Assembly (NCBI RefSeq): GCF_013186535.1
Contig: NZ_JABMCZ010000002.1
Span: 1,240,001-1,304,000, forward strand
Length of the DNA stretch: 64,000 nt
Source of the DNA: Nocardia terpenica
GTDB taxonomy: Bacteria; Actinomycetota; Actinomycetes; Mycobacteriales; Mycobacteriaceae
Direction of reading: 5' to 3'
The notes below the pieces were generated by a model. That model was not told the origin of the DNA and ran no database searches. It was given only the letters and a program-made list of their open reading frames with translations. A program made the position numbers and the translations under genes. The first letter of the stretch is position 1; each line of letters opens with the position of its first letter. This document shows, piece by piece, positions 1 through 7,234 of the stretch.

Positions 1-430
1 CCAGCTCATGACGGTGCACGGCATCGGCCATCGCCGCCACCATCGCGTGCTGCCGGACCAGCAACGGTGTGCGACCGGCCGCCCACGCCTCGGCCTGGCG
101 GGCCTGCGCTGCTTTGGTGCGCCACGAATCCGCGTCGACGACAACGATGTCGGGTCCCTCGCCGAGGGTGCGGGTGTGGAACGCGGTCCCGATGTCGAAG
201 TGATCGGCCGAGGCGGTCCGCGGATGGTCGCGCTCGTACCGGAACTGCGCCGGACAGCTCGCCAGCAGCCGCCGCGCCCCCGACGACGACAACGAGTCCG
301 TGTCGGCGTGATAGGCGCCGTTCGAGACCCCCGCGTACACCCCGGGTTCGATGGGTGCGGCCGGGTCGATTGGGGTCGGGGGGTGCGCACGGACCGCGTG
401 ATCGAGATCGGCGGTGCGGAGGCCGTTCAT
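1..430 (-). CDS. DUF3799/RecE-like PD-(D/E)XK nuclease, N-terminal part
   Basis: The first 143 residues of a protein whose 3' part lies beyond the left edge. The ATG at 430 overlaps the stop of the upstream gene (ATGA). The visible stretches DSLSSSGARRLL, CPAQFRYERD and FDIGTAFHTRTLGEG match my recollection of the N-terminus of the DUF3799 PD-(D/E)XK family, relatives of exodeoxyribonuclease VIII (RecE) found in phages and integrated elements. The catalytic D/E-X-K residues would lie outside the window, so activity cannot be judged. It is the last visible gene of a minus-strand operon that starts with an excisionase-like protein, which suggests a recombination or replication role for a mobile element. 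The family call is from motif memory, not a search. Confidence 0.6.
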   Translation of the reverse strand, partial: MNGLRTADLDHAVRAHPPTPIDPAAPIEPGVYAGVSNGAYHADTDSLSSSGARRLLASCPAQFRYERDHPRTASADHFDIGTAFHTRTLGEGPDIVVVDADSWRTKAAQARQAEAWAAGRTPLLVRQHAMVAAMADAVHRHEL

Positions 431-897
431 GCGGGTGTCTCCTGGCGTCGCTGGGTCAATCCCCACCGCAAGATCTGCCGTTCGCTGACGCCGTAGGCAT
501 CGATCAACCAGGCGATCGCACGGGAATGGCGGTAGCCGAGAACCTCCCGCGCGAACCGGTACTCCTCATGCACCGCCACCGAATCAGCGACCGTACGACC
601 GGTACCCGCCACCGCCGTCGGTGGCCGCGTGATGACCTTGTCCGCCCGCACCACGACCGCGCGAATACGGCCGCGGTGAGCGGACAGGCCCAGCAGCCAG
701 CCGCCGTCCCCGGACGGCATCGCCTGCCGTCGCGCACCGGGCGCGAGCGTCCCGACCGTCGTCACGACCTCACTGCGCACCACCACCGTCACCGGGGTCG
801 CCCCCCGCACGTCCGGGCGCTCCGGTTGTCGCGCGGGAATCTGCGCCTGCGGATCGGTGCCCTCGCACGCGGCGCGTTCCTGGCAGCCGGTGGTCAC
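427..897 (-). CDS. hypothetical protein with C-terminal HTH-like segment
   Basis: A 156-residue protein that I do not recognise. It has a basic, Pro- and Cys-containing N-terminus, then a beta-rich middle (GGWLLGLSAHRGRIRAVVVRAD), then a helical end (residues ~108-150) where AWLIDAYGVSERQILRW looks like a helix-turn-helix. It is coupled by 4-bp ATGA overlaps to the genes on both sides (upstream at 894-897, downstream at 427-430), which supports both the reading frame and the start. It is probably an accessory protein of the mobile element; a DNA-binding role is only inferred from the HTH-like segment. An antisense reading frame here has no comparable coupling. Confidence 0.6.
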   Translation of the reverse strand: MTTGCQERAACEGTDPQAQIPARQPERPDVRGATPVTVVVRSEVVTTVGTLAPGARRQAMPSGDGGWLLGLSAHRGRIRAVVVRADKVITRPPTAVAGTGRTVADSVAVHEEYRFAREVLGYRHSRAIAWLIDAYGVSERQILRWGLTQRRQETPA

Positions 898-1283
898 GGG
901 CGTCCTTCCGCGACCGCGGCCAGCTCCATTCCGAGCCGGTGCATCGGCGTGCCCGAGGGGTTGGCCAGCAGCTGCCGTGCGAGCCGGGCGAGACGCTGGG
1001 CTATACGATCCTCCCCGCCAGCGTGGTCAGCGGGATCAGGTTGCGCGAGTGTGTGTTTGGTGGCCTCGCTGGCATAGATCGCCCGGGCCAGGTTGATGGT
1101 CATCGACGCCTCTTGCAGGTGCCGGTGGCGGTCGAGTACTCCCGCCACCGCGTCCAGGTTGTCGTCGAGGCGTCGGCCGCGCTGCGGCCCGTGGGGGGAC
1201 TGGGCCAGTGCCAGCCGTACCGATCCGATCGCCGCCGCTTCCAGCAGCTCGGCCGCCGCCAGCAGGTCGTTGTTCGTGGTCAT
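894..1283 (-). CDS. hypothetical helical protein
   Basis: A 129-residue protein, predominantly Ala/Leu-rich helix (for example DLLAAAELLEAAAIGSVRLA and RIAQRLARLARQLL), with no signal peptide or membrane segment. It starts with ATG overlapping the stop of the 52-residue gene upstream (1280-1283) and ends overlapping the next gene (894-897), so it belongs to a translationally coupled operon. I recognise no family. The surrounding genes suggest an element-borne accessory function, but nothing in the sequence specifies one. Confidence 0.6.
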   Translation of the reverse strand: MTTNNDLLAAAELLEAAAIGSVRLALAQSPHGPQRGRRLDDNLDAVAGVLDRHRHLQEASMTINLARAIYASEATKHTLAQPDPADHAGGEDRIAQRLARLARQLLANPSGTPMHRLGMELAAVAEGRP

Positions 1284-1438
1284 GCCATCGGCTCCTCGCC
1301 ACCAGGCCGATGCACGCGCATGAGAGGCGCGGTCGCCGAATGCTCGTGGAGCAGGCGGGATCGAATGTCGGTGACCGATATGGCATTCGGGCGTTCGGTC
1401 CGATGCCGTCCACCGGCACCGTTCTCACTGTGCGACAT
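1280..1438 (-). CDS. small hypothetical protein (52 aa)
   Basis: A 52-residue product starting MSHSENGAGG. The start at 1438 was chosen because CAGGAG sits a few bases upstream on the minus strand; the longer frame that continues upstream lacks such a site. The stop overlaps the start of the next gene (ATGA at 1280-1283). The protein is polar with several Arg and His residues and no recognisable domain. It is the second gene of the minus-strand accessory operon after the excisionase-like HTH gene. Confidence 0.5.
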   Translation of the reverse strand: MSHSENGAGGRHRTERPNAISVTDIRSRLLHEHSATAPLMRVHRPGGEEPMA

Positions 1439-1581
1439 GTGTTCTCCTGGAACGTGTGTGAGTGAATGCGCGTCCTGGAAGGGCGGGTGTGAGGGGTGCA
1501 CCCGTGCTGCCCTGTCCAGGACGCGCGCCCTCGCTGCGAGCAGTCGGCGTGCCCGCCTCGAGGGAGAATCGGGACCGCAGT

Positions 1582-1911
1582 TCAGCCGCGGTGGCGGGTC
1601 GCCAACCGGCGGCGGCTGCGCGGCGTCAGACCGACCGGATCCGGGGCGGGCACGGTGGCCGGTTGCGCGGTCAGCTCCACCGCGGCACGCAGATCCGATT
1701 CGGTCAGATACCATTTGCGGCCCGCCCGGTGGCCGGGCAGCTCACCACGCCGCAACCGGCCCAGATACCACGCCTCCGACTGCCGCAACACCGCCGCACC
1801 CTCCGCAACGGAGTAGGTCTTCTCGACCCCGCCCACCACACCGCTTGCCCCGGCGGCGAATTCGACAGCCGAGGCCGACATCGCCTGCGCCGCTGACAAT
1901 TCCGAACCCAT
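1582..1911 (-). CDS. excisionase-like helix-turn-helix protein
   Basis: A 109-residue protein. Residues ~33-75 (YSVAEGAAVLRQSEAWYLGR, then RRGELPGHRAGRKWYLTESDL) form the winged-HTH pattern of the excisionase/HTH_17 family: an N-terminal helix pair, the RRGELPGHRAGRKW wing and a final DL helix. Such proteins act as recombination directionality factors or small repressors. It heads the minus-strand operon running off the left edge and has three phased 10-bp direct repeats about 120-150 bp upstream. A decayed second copy of its C-terminal half lies at 2103-2462. No integrase is visible, so an excision role is inferred. Confidence 0.7.
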   Translation of the reverse strand: MGSELSAAQAMSASAVEFAAGASGVVGGVEKTYSVAEGAAVLRQSEAWYLGRLRRGELPGHRAGRKWYLTESDLRAAVELTAQPATVPAPDPVGLTPRSRRRLATRHRG

Positions 1912-2032
1912 TCAGACACCCTTTCGCTTCAATTGCGGTGACTCCACCATGAAAACCTCGAAAACCATTGCCGTCCAGCACCTTCAGCGCTACCACCACC
2001 CCGCCGCGCATCAAGACGTTCACCCAAACGCG

Positions 2033-2066
2033 CTGAAATGTTCTGAAATGTTCTGAAATGTTCTGA
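2033..2066. repeat. three 10-bp phased direct repeats (iteron-like)
   Basis: Three perfect consecutive copies of CTGAAATGTT at 2033-2042, 2043-2052 and 2053-2062, with a fourth partial copy (CTGAAC) and a looser GCGAAATGCA at 2074. The 10-bp period places each copy on one face of the helix, as in iterons or clustered operator sites. The array lies 120-150 bp upstream of the excisionase-like HTH gene, which could be the protein that binds it; this is inference. Confidence 0.6.
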
Positions 2067-2102
2067 ACGGTCGCGAAATGCACTGACGCTCCGTGACCAA
2101 GA

Positions 2103-2462
2103 TCACCAGAATCGGTGTGCGCCATCCGGCCCGAATCGAAGCCGATGACACTGCGTGCCCCCGCAACGGCAGGCGTGAGGGACACCCGCGGCATCCCTTC
2201 CAGGGCGCACGGCCTCGGCACGAGCAGGCGGCACGCCCGCACCGGGGACGCTCGCGCCGTGGTGGCGAGTAGCCAGCCGGCGACGATTGCGTGAAACCGG
2301 ACCAGCGGGGTCCGGTATCGCAGTTCGCGACGACTGGGCGGTGATTCGTTGCGCCTCGGCGATATCCGACCTGGTCGGATACCAGCGGCGTCCGGCCTTG
2401 CGGCCGGGCAGTTCGCCGCGTCGCAGGCTGCAGAGATACCGGCTTCGGACTTCTTGTCCGAC
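2103..2462 (-). pseudogene. decayed copy of the excisionase-like HTH gene
   Basis: On the minus strand, one frame reads YLCSLRRGELPGRKAGRRWY, then PTRSDIAEAQRITAQ and RNRRRLATRHHG. This clearly matches the intact neighbour at 1582-1911 (RLRRGELPGHRAGRKWYLTE, RSRRRLATRHRG). The frame is closed upstream by TAA (2463-2465) and has no start codon; the first HTH helix is missing or frameshifted. Similarity continues on the DNA level beyond the intact gene's stop, so this is an old segmental duplication. The frame ends at TGA (2103-2105). Confidence 0.6.
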
Positions 2463-2761
2463 TTACGGCCGGTGGGTCGAAGGTGACGGTCATTACCGGT
2501 TGATCCCCTGTTTCGCGTTTTGCGCATCCGGAAGCGGACCCACCGTGTGGAGGGCCTCCTGCTTCCGGAGGGGAATCGCTCACCGCCCGGCGCTGCCGCA
2601 GCGCCCGGCGCCGCAGCGGGGGCGAAGGTAGCAACTCCGCCTGGAACCTGGCAAACTTCAATGCTCGAAGCTTCAATCAGGCGGGACCGCTTGCGAACTG
2701 GTGTTATTCGGTGTTGCTGCAGTAATCCGGCCGACCAGAAAGTTCTAAATGGAAGTGTTCT
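2463..2761. other. gap with no supported gene
   Basis: About 300 bp between the decayed HTH copy and the next plus-strand gene. It contains degraded sequence from the duplicated region and the start region of the downstream gene, with GGAAG 6 nt before its ATG. Long reading frames on both strands are GC-driven, with no family similarity that I can see. Confidence 0.5.
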
Positions 2762-3718
2762 ATGCTGTCGGCCATGACGCTTCCAGCGGCATGGATTGCT
2801 GTAGACATCATCGGAACCCGGGTGCACGGCGAGGTGTTCATCCACTCGGCGGCGGGACGACGCGTGGCGCGTCCGCTGCGGCGGGTGGCGTCCAAGCTGG
2901 GGTTCGACCGGTCGGGCGAGGCGGTGTTTACCGCGCTGGTCGAGTCCGCACTCGCTGGCCGCGACGTGGCGGCGGTTCCGGGACTTGTGGTCGAAACCCA
3001 TCGCATCGACGCCGCGGACGGAACGGCAGTCGCGCTCGTCGTCTGGGCCGCCACCACCGCACCGCCACCGCGGCCCACCTACAACGTGTGGGTGCTGGAC
3101 ATGACGGCGATGACCACCCGCACCTCCGGCGACGACCCAAGCCTTATCGGTGACGGCCGCAACGCTGGTGAAGAGCGGCACGTGCAGTATCTGTTCACCT
3201 ACCTGTGCCCCGAGGATGCCTGGAGCATGTGCGGTGGCTATTACGACGCGCTGACCGGCGATGACGGGTTGCTGATCGACTCCTACTGGTCGCTACGCCC
3301 GACGGAGCAGTGGGTGCACATGTGGTCCAGTTGCCGCCTGCGCGTGACGGACAAGGGTCGCCAGCGCACCTTGTACGGGCTGACCCTGGTGCTGAATAAG
3401 CGGGAGAACTTCACCTCGAACATATCCTCACTCGTCCGGTTCACCCGGGCGACGCTGCTTCTGGTGGAGAAGAAGAACCGGATCCCGATCACCACAGTGG
3501 GCCGGCTGGCCCCGCTCGGTGAGAACCGGGTCTGCGAAGTGCTCGATCAGGTCGACCTCGACGAGTTGGCCGCCCCGGACTCCGGGGACGGTATTGAGCA
3601 GAAGATCCGCATCGAAGGACAGCCGTTCGTCGCCACGAAGTTCGCATTGCACAGCGTGCAGGAACGCCACGGCGACCCGGTGGCGATCATCCTGCTGACC
3701 GAGGACTCCGCTGCCTGA
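2762..3718 (+). CDS. Rv3651-like (DUF5593) protein
   Basis: A 318-residue soluble protein. Its middle (residues ~135-220: YLFTYLCPEDAWSMCGGYYD, then SYWSLRPTEQWVHMWSSCRL) looks like the GAF-like N-terminal domain of the mycobacterial Rv3651 family (DUF5593); the C-terminal ~90 residues form a second beta-rich domain. Function is unknown to me. The ATG at 2762 is preceded by GGAAG; an internal ATG at 2774 is possible. It ends 50 bp before the FabG-like gene, which has its own -10-like TATACT, so co-transcription is uncertain. The family name is from memory and should be treated as probable. Confidence 0.6.
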   Translation: MLSAMTLPAAWIAVDIIGTRVHGEVFIHSAAGRRVARPLRRVASKLGFDRSGEAVFTALVESALAGRDVAAVPGLVVETHRIDAADGTAVALVVWAATTAPPPRPTYNVWVLDMTAMTTRTSGDDPSLIGDGRNAGEERHVQYLFTYLCPEDAWSMCGGYYDALTGDDGLLIDSYWSLRPTEQWVHMWSSCRLRVTDKGRQRTLYGLTLVLNKRENFTSNISSLVRFTRATLLLVEKKNRIPITTVGRLAPLGENRVCEVLDQVDLDELAAPDSGDGIEQKIRIEGQPFVATKFALHSVQERHGDPVAIILLTEDSAA

Positions 3719-3741
3719 CAATTCACCAGACCGATTCGTCT

Positions 3742-3747
3742 TATACT
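3742..3747 (+). promoter_or_regulatory. -10 box before the FabG-like gene
   Basis: TATACT, close to the consensus -10 hexamer, lies 24 bp before the GTG start, leaving a short leader that carries the GGAGG site. No clear -35 is visible. Confidence 0.35.
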
Positions 3748-3770
3748 CAAAAACTTTGGAGGTTTGTGCC

Positions 3771-4469
3771 GTGCGTGTCCTAGTCACCGGAGCCAATCGC
3801 GGAATCGGTGCCGCGGTAGCCACTCACCTTGTCACCGAAGGGCATACGGTGTGGGGTACCCATCGCGGTGCCGCCGTCCCCAACGGGGTTCGGCCCGTGG
3901 AATGCGATGTCACCGACACCGAATCCATCGATCGCGCATTCAAACTCATCGAGGCCGAGGACGGGCCGGTCGAAGGGGTCGTGGCCAACGCGGGCATCAC
4001 CGATGACACTCTGGTGATGCGCATGAGCGACGAGCAGTTCCTGCGCGTCATCGACACCAACCTCGCCGGTGTGTTCCGGGTTGTGCGCCGCGCGTCACGC
4101 AACATGCTCAAACACCGCAGCGGCCGCATCGTCATCATCGGTTCGGCCAGCGGACTGTCCGGGATGCCGGGGCAGGTCAACTACACCGCCGCCAAGGCAG
4201 GCGTGGTGGGCATCGCCCGCAGCATCGCCCGGGAACTGGGCTCGCGCTCGATCACCGCCAACGTCATCGCCCCCGGATTCACCGAGACCGACATGGCCGC
4301 CGCCGTCAGCGACACCGTCGTCGAAAAAGCGCTCTCACACATCCCACTCGGCCGCTTCGGCAAGCCCGAGGAGATCGCTTCCACCGCCGCCTTCCTGCTC
4401 TCCCCCGGTGCCGCCTACATCACCGGCACTGTCATCAATGTCGACGGCGGCATCGGCATGGGCCACTGA
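3771..4469 (+). CDS. FabG-like short-chain dehydrogenase/reductase
   Basis: A 232-residue classical SDR. It has the cofactor motif TGANRGIG near the N-terminus, NAG at the usual central position, catalytic Ser in GSAS and the Tyr/Lys pair in YTAAK, and ends with ITGTVINVDGG. These are the hallmarks of 3-oxoacyl-ACP reductases (FabG, NADPH-dependent). I chose GTG at 3771 because GGAGG lies 8 nt upstream; the longer TTG start overlaps that site. It stands alone in accessory sequence with no fatty-acid genes beside it, so the real substrate may be another ketone. Confidence 0.8.
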   Translation: MRVLVTGANRGIGAAVATHLVTEGHTVWGTHRGAAVPNGVRPVECDVTDTESIDRAFKLIEAEDGPVEGVVANAGITDDTLVMRMSDEQFLRVIDTNLAGVFRVVRRASRNMLKHRSGRIVIIGSASGLSGMPGQVNYTAAKAGVVGIARSIARELGSRSITANVIAPGFTETDMAAAVSDTVVEKALSHIPLGRFGKPEEIASTAAFLLSPGAAYITGTVINVDGGIGMGH

Positions 4470-4827
4470 ATCCTCCGCACGGTTAGCCGGGGTATCTACC
4501 GCACACGGCAGTTGCCCCACTGAACACACGACACCCCGGGCGGTGCGGCGCTACGGCCCACCCTGACGGCGGCATCTCGACGAATGCCGCACCACCCGGC
4601 GGACCTGCTCTCGGCACCGATAAACCCAACGCTGCACCGAATCACCCTGCGCCGCTATCGGATTCCAGCGTGACGGCCATGGCCTCGAGCATCGACAGTG
4701 ATCCGCCGATCACTCTCGCCGCACGCAGCTGCGTGGCCGTGCGCGCCTGGCCCACGGTCTGGTCACGCACATATCACTCGAGTGCTTCCAGGATCACCGA
4801 CGGCAGTGACCGGCCGTCACCCTTGGC
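4470..4827. other. gap with a doubtful minus-strand small ORF
   Basis: About 360 bp. On the minus strand a 42-residue frame (GTG 4770 to TGA 4642; begins VRDQTVGQAR) follows another frame ending SVILEALE. This could be the remnant of a broken gene downstream of 4872-5198. There is no Shine-Dalgarno and I recognise no family, so I do not call a gene. Confidence 0.3.
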
Positions 4828-4860
4828 CCCGCTGCCGGGGCGGTACTCCCCGGCAGCGGG
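4828..4860 (-). terminator. 13-bp perfect hairpin
   Basis: CCCGCTGCCGGGG at 4828-4840 pairs perfectly with CCCCGGCAGCGGG at 4848-4860 around a 7-nt loop, just downstream of the minus-strand gene ending at 4872. There is no clear U-tract, as is common in actinobacteria. Confidence 0.6.
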
Positions 4861-4871
4861 CCGTGGACGTG

Positions 4872-5198
4872 CTACGACGTGGCCAGTCGCAGGTTGGGCC
4901 AGCCCACCCACACCTCACCGCCGGGCATGACCCGGCGACGTTCCCCCTCGGCCAGCTCCTCGAGATAGTCGCGGACCGCCGACGGGTCCGCGCCGTCGCC
5001 GTCACGGGCGGCCAGCTCGCGGGCCAGGTCGAACATGACCAGCGTGACCTGCTCCGCGTGCTCGGCGGTCAGGGTCATCCCGTCCAGGCCACGCTCGGCC
5101 TCGGAGTTGTCGCGGCCCACGCAGCCGGTCAAGAAACCCACCCCCGCATGCGCGTCCCGCACCCGCTGCAACACCACCGCCTCGATCGCCGTCACCAT
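4872..5198 (-). CDS. hypothetical helical protein
   Basis: A 108-residue, acidic, mostly helical protein (MVTAIEAVVLQRVRDAHAGV, and further on EHAEQVTLVMFDLARELAAR). The ATG at 5198 is preferred because GGGGAG lies about 8 nt upstream; ATG 5204 is too close to that site and ATG 5243 has none. A strong hairpin follows its stop. I recognise no family, no membrane segment and no signal peptide. It is divergent from the plus-strand gene at 5393. Confidence 0.5.
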   Translation of the reverse strand: MVTAIEAVVLQRVRDAHAGVGFLTGCVGRDNSEAERGLDGMTLTAEHAEQVTLVMFDLARELAARDGDGADPSAVRDYLEELAEGERRRVMPGGEVWVGWPNLRLATS

Positions 5199-5328
5199 CC
5201 CCATCCTCTCCCCCGGCCAACCCGGGCTCTCGCTCGTGCACACAACATAGCTCGAAAACCGACCCGATCAAGCCCGTCCGCATAATCGAAAAGTGTTGTG
5301 CAGCACTGATTTTCACCGATTTTCGGAG

Positions 5329-5359
5329 TTGACTTCACCGGGCCGTGTCGAGCTAGCGT
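5329..5359 (+). promoter_or_regulatory. promoter (TTGACT-N19-TAGCGT), first of a pair
   Basis: TTGACT at 5329-5334 and TAGCGT at 5354-5359 with a 19-bp spacer ending GAGC. The same two hexamers, spacing and GAGC occur at 6279-6309 before another small gene. The leader to the ATG at 5393 carries GGAGGA. Confidence 0.6.
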
Positions 5360-5392
5360 GTGCGTACACCGACCAGGCACGGAGGAAACCCC

Positions 5393-6115
5393 ATGAACCC
5401 CAACCGATTCGACAACGACGAGAACCAGAACAACCACGACGGTTCCCCCGGCGGTCGGGTGTATGTCGCTGTCCTCAGCTACCTCGGCACCCGGCCCCGG
5501 ATTCTCCTCGACATGATCGACTGCGACCCCCATGCCGCCGACGACGACACGCCTTGCACCGATCTGCGCGCCATGCGCGAATGGGCCGAAGAAAGTATCG
5601 CCCGCGAGGTAGCCAAGGCCGCGCAGTTCGCCCCGACCGGTCGCCTGTACGGGCAGCTTCGCGTCGATATCGCGGCGGTCACGCCGCAGCAGTGCGACGA
5701 CTTCGACTGGTACATCACCGACGACACCATCGTTGCCCGTATCGAGTGGACCCGCGCCACCGGGACCACGCCCTGGCAGACCGACGGCCCCTACAGCTGG
5801 GACCCCTTCTCGACCTACGACCGCTACGACCTCACCCCCGACGAGATCGACCAGATATTCGCCCTCGCCGCCGACACCACCGACTGGAACGACAACGGGT
5901 GGGGATACATTCACACCTACATCCCCCACCATGGCCGCGTCTACACCGTCGCACTCCGCCGAGACCACACCGGGGCGCAGCAGGCGATCATCGACCACCG
6001 ATACAACGCGGACGGGCACGACCACATCGGTGCGAAGGCTCCCCACCCGCTCAACACCCGCATCGTCGCCACCGCCACCACGACAGCGCGCCAGAGCGCA
6101 CCGCCACAGGGATAG
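5393..6115 (+). CDS. hypothetical protein, acidic and aromatic-rich
   Basis: A 240-residue protein with an Asn/Asp-rich start (MNPNRFDNDENQNNHDG) and many Tyr, Trp, Asp and Thr residues (DDFDWYITDD, PYSWDPFSTYDRYDL, DWNDNGWGYIHTYIPHH). The composition suggests a compact soluble beta-rich fold; I know no family for it. The start is set by GGAGGA 7 nt upstream of ATG 5393; the longer frame from 5360 would begin upstream of that site. Its promoter is a near copy of the one serving the next gene, and a perfect hairpin follows it, so it is an independent monocistronic unit. Confidence 0.65.
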   Translation: MNPNRFDNDENQNNHDGSPGGRVYVAVLSYLGTRPRILLDMIDCDPHAADDDTPCTDLRAMREWAEESIAREVAKAAQFAPTGRLYGQLRVDIAAVTPQQCDDFDWYITDDTIVARIEWTRATGTTPWQTDGPYSWDPFSTYDRYDLTPDEIDQIFALAADTTDWNDNGWGYIHTYIPHHGRVYTVALRRDHTGAQQAIIDHRYNADGHDHIGAKAPHPLNTRIVATATTTARQSAPPQG

Positions 6116-6150
6116 CCCACCGCATCGCACCACGGCCACACAGGCTCCTA

Positions 6151-6183
6151 CGGCCGGGGCGCGGCACCAACCCGCCCCGGCCG
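6151..6183 (+). terminator. 11-bp perfect hairpin
   Basis: CGGCCGGGGCG at 6151-6161 pairs with CGCCCCGGCCG at 6173-6183 around an 11-nt loop, 35 bp after the stop of the preceding gene. It is probably a terminator, without a U-tract. Confidence 0.6.
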
Positions 6184-6278
6184 CGCATCGAACCACATCC
6201 CCACCGGGCAGCCCGCCGCCCTGATCGACCCGATTCCCGTAATACGTTCCGGCACAACAATTTTCGGCACTGCCGCGC

Positions 6279-6309
6279 TTGACTGCCGACCCCGGTCCAG
6301 AGCTAGCGT
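6279..6309 (+). promoter_or_regulatory. promoter (TTGACT-N19-TAGCGT), second of a pair
   Basis: TTGACT at 6279-6284, a 19-bp spacer ending GAGC, and TAGCGT at 6304-6309: the same architecture as at 5329-5359. It serves the GTG start at 6352 through a leader carrying GAGGAGGA. Confidence 0.6.
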
Positions 6310-6351
6310 GTTGATGCAAAGAGCAATACGAACCAACCGAGGAGGACCCTC

Positions 6352-6636
6352 GTGTACACCGTCACCTTCAACGATGTCGCCCACATCAACGACGTCGACG
6401 GCTTCGAGATCACCTTCCCCTTCCCCGACCGCGTCGGCATCGTGGTCGCCGATCCCGCCAAAGCGGCACTGGCGAACTACTACATGGCCTGGGCCCTGGC
6501 CGCGCCCACCTACATCGAGGCGGTCGGCGACGTCGACCGCGCGATGATCGCCCTGGTCGCCGACGAGCACCGCCACATCGACGGCAACGGCCACACCCTG
6601 GTGTACTGGCCCGACACCGTCACCCTCACCGACTGA
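6352..6636 (+). CDS. small hypothetical protein
   Basis: A 94-residue acidic protein starting at GTG 6352, with GGAGGA about 6 nt upstream. Alternating hydrophobic residues near the start (TVTFNDVAHINDVDGFEIT) suggest beta-strands, followed by a helix (AKAALANYYMAWALAA) and a DEHRH segment. I recognise no family. It shares its promoter architecture with the gene at 5393, which suggests co-regulation, and is followed by a terminator-like hairpin. Confidence 0.6.
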   Translation: MYTVTFNDVAHINDVDGFEITFPFPDRVGIVVADPAKAALANYYMAWALAAPTYIEAVGDVDRAMIALVADEHRHIDGNGHTLVYWPDTVTLTD

Positions 6637-6687
6637 CCGGCCTAACCCCGGCCGCCGCCGTCACACCCGGCGGCAGTCCCACACCGC

Positions 6688-6708
6688 GCCCCGGCCCAGA
6701 GCCGGGGC
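6688..6708 (+). terminator. 8-bp hairpin
   Basis: GCCCCGGC (6688-6695) pairs with GCCGGGGC (6701-6708) around the loop CCAGA. A short T-rich stretch follows 4 nt later. It terminates the gene ending at 6636. Confidence 0.5.
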
Positions 6709-7234
6709 CTTCGCGCTTTCCCCACGCACCCATCCAGCCTGGCGCAGGCACCGAATCTTTTGCAGGTGCGTAGGTTTCCCCGCATGCGCGCCCGTTCGGA
6801 TACGGAAACGCACGCGACCCGGTAACGGTGCGGCGAACCCCTCGGCGCGCGGCACCGCGCACCGCCGCACCCGCCGCCCCTGCTACACCGCCCGTAGCCA
6901 CCGCCGAGGCCGCGCCGCGCGCAACACCCGGCCCACGCCCACGGAGGCTCTCGACTCGTGCCGACGCCGCGATCACGCCCCGCCCGGCCGCCGCACGCAG
7001 TTCCACCTCGACCTCGACATGATCGGCAGCGAATTCCGCAGCAGCTAGCAAATGTTGACGGAACGGTCGTGTCGACGGCCGGAAATGCCGGAGCCGACCT
7101 CTGGGTGATCAGCTCGTCAACAAATCGTCCACGCACCCGGTAGCCGTCTTCCGGGAGTTCCCGCTGCACGGGACCTTCGTTACTTCCGATCTGACGGCTC
7201 AGCCGCGACCAGTCCGCCCGCCGATGGAGCGGAA
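6709..7234. other. gap with no supported gene
   Basis: About 525 bp. Open frames exist on both strands (the longest is minus strand to 7051) but have low-complexity Ala/Arg/Pro composition, no convincing start signal and no recognisable motif. I see no RNA gene or repeat here. Confidence 0.4.

Noticed and set aside
2033..2066. Replication origin iterons
   Set aside because: Three short copies alone, without an AT-rich region or initiator gene in view, do not support an origin. I kept only the phased-repeat description.
1742..3181. 479-codon minus-strand frame
   Set aside because: It crosses the intact HTH gene and the decayed copy in another frame and opposes a better-supported plus-strand gene.
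6626..7051. Minus-strand 141-codon frame
   Set aside because: Ala/Gly/Arg-rich with no domain and no convincing start signal; it overlaps a terminator hairpin of the upstream gene.
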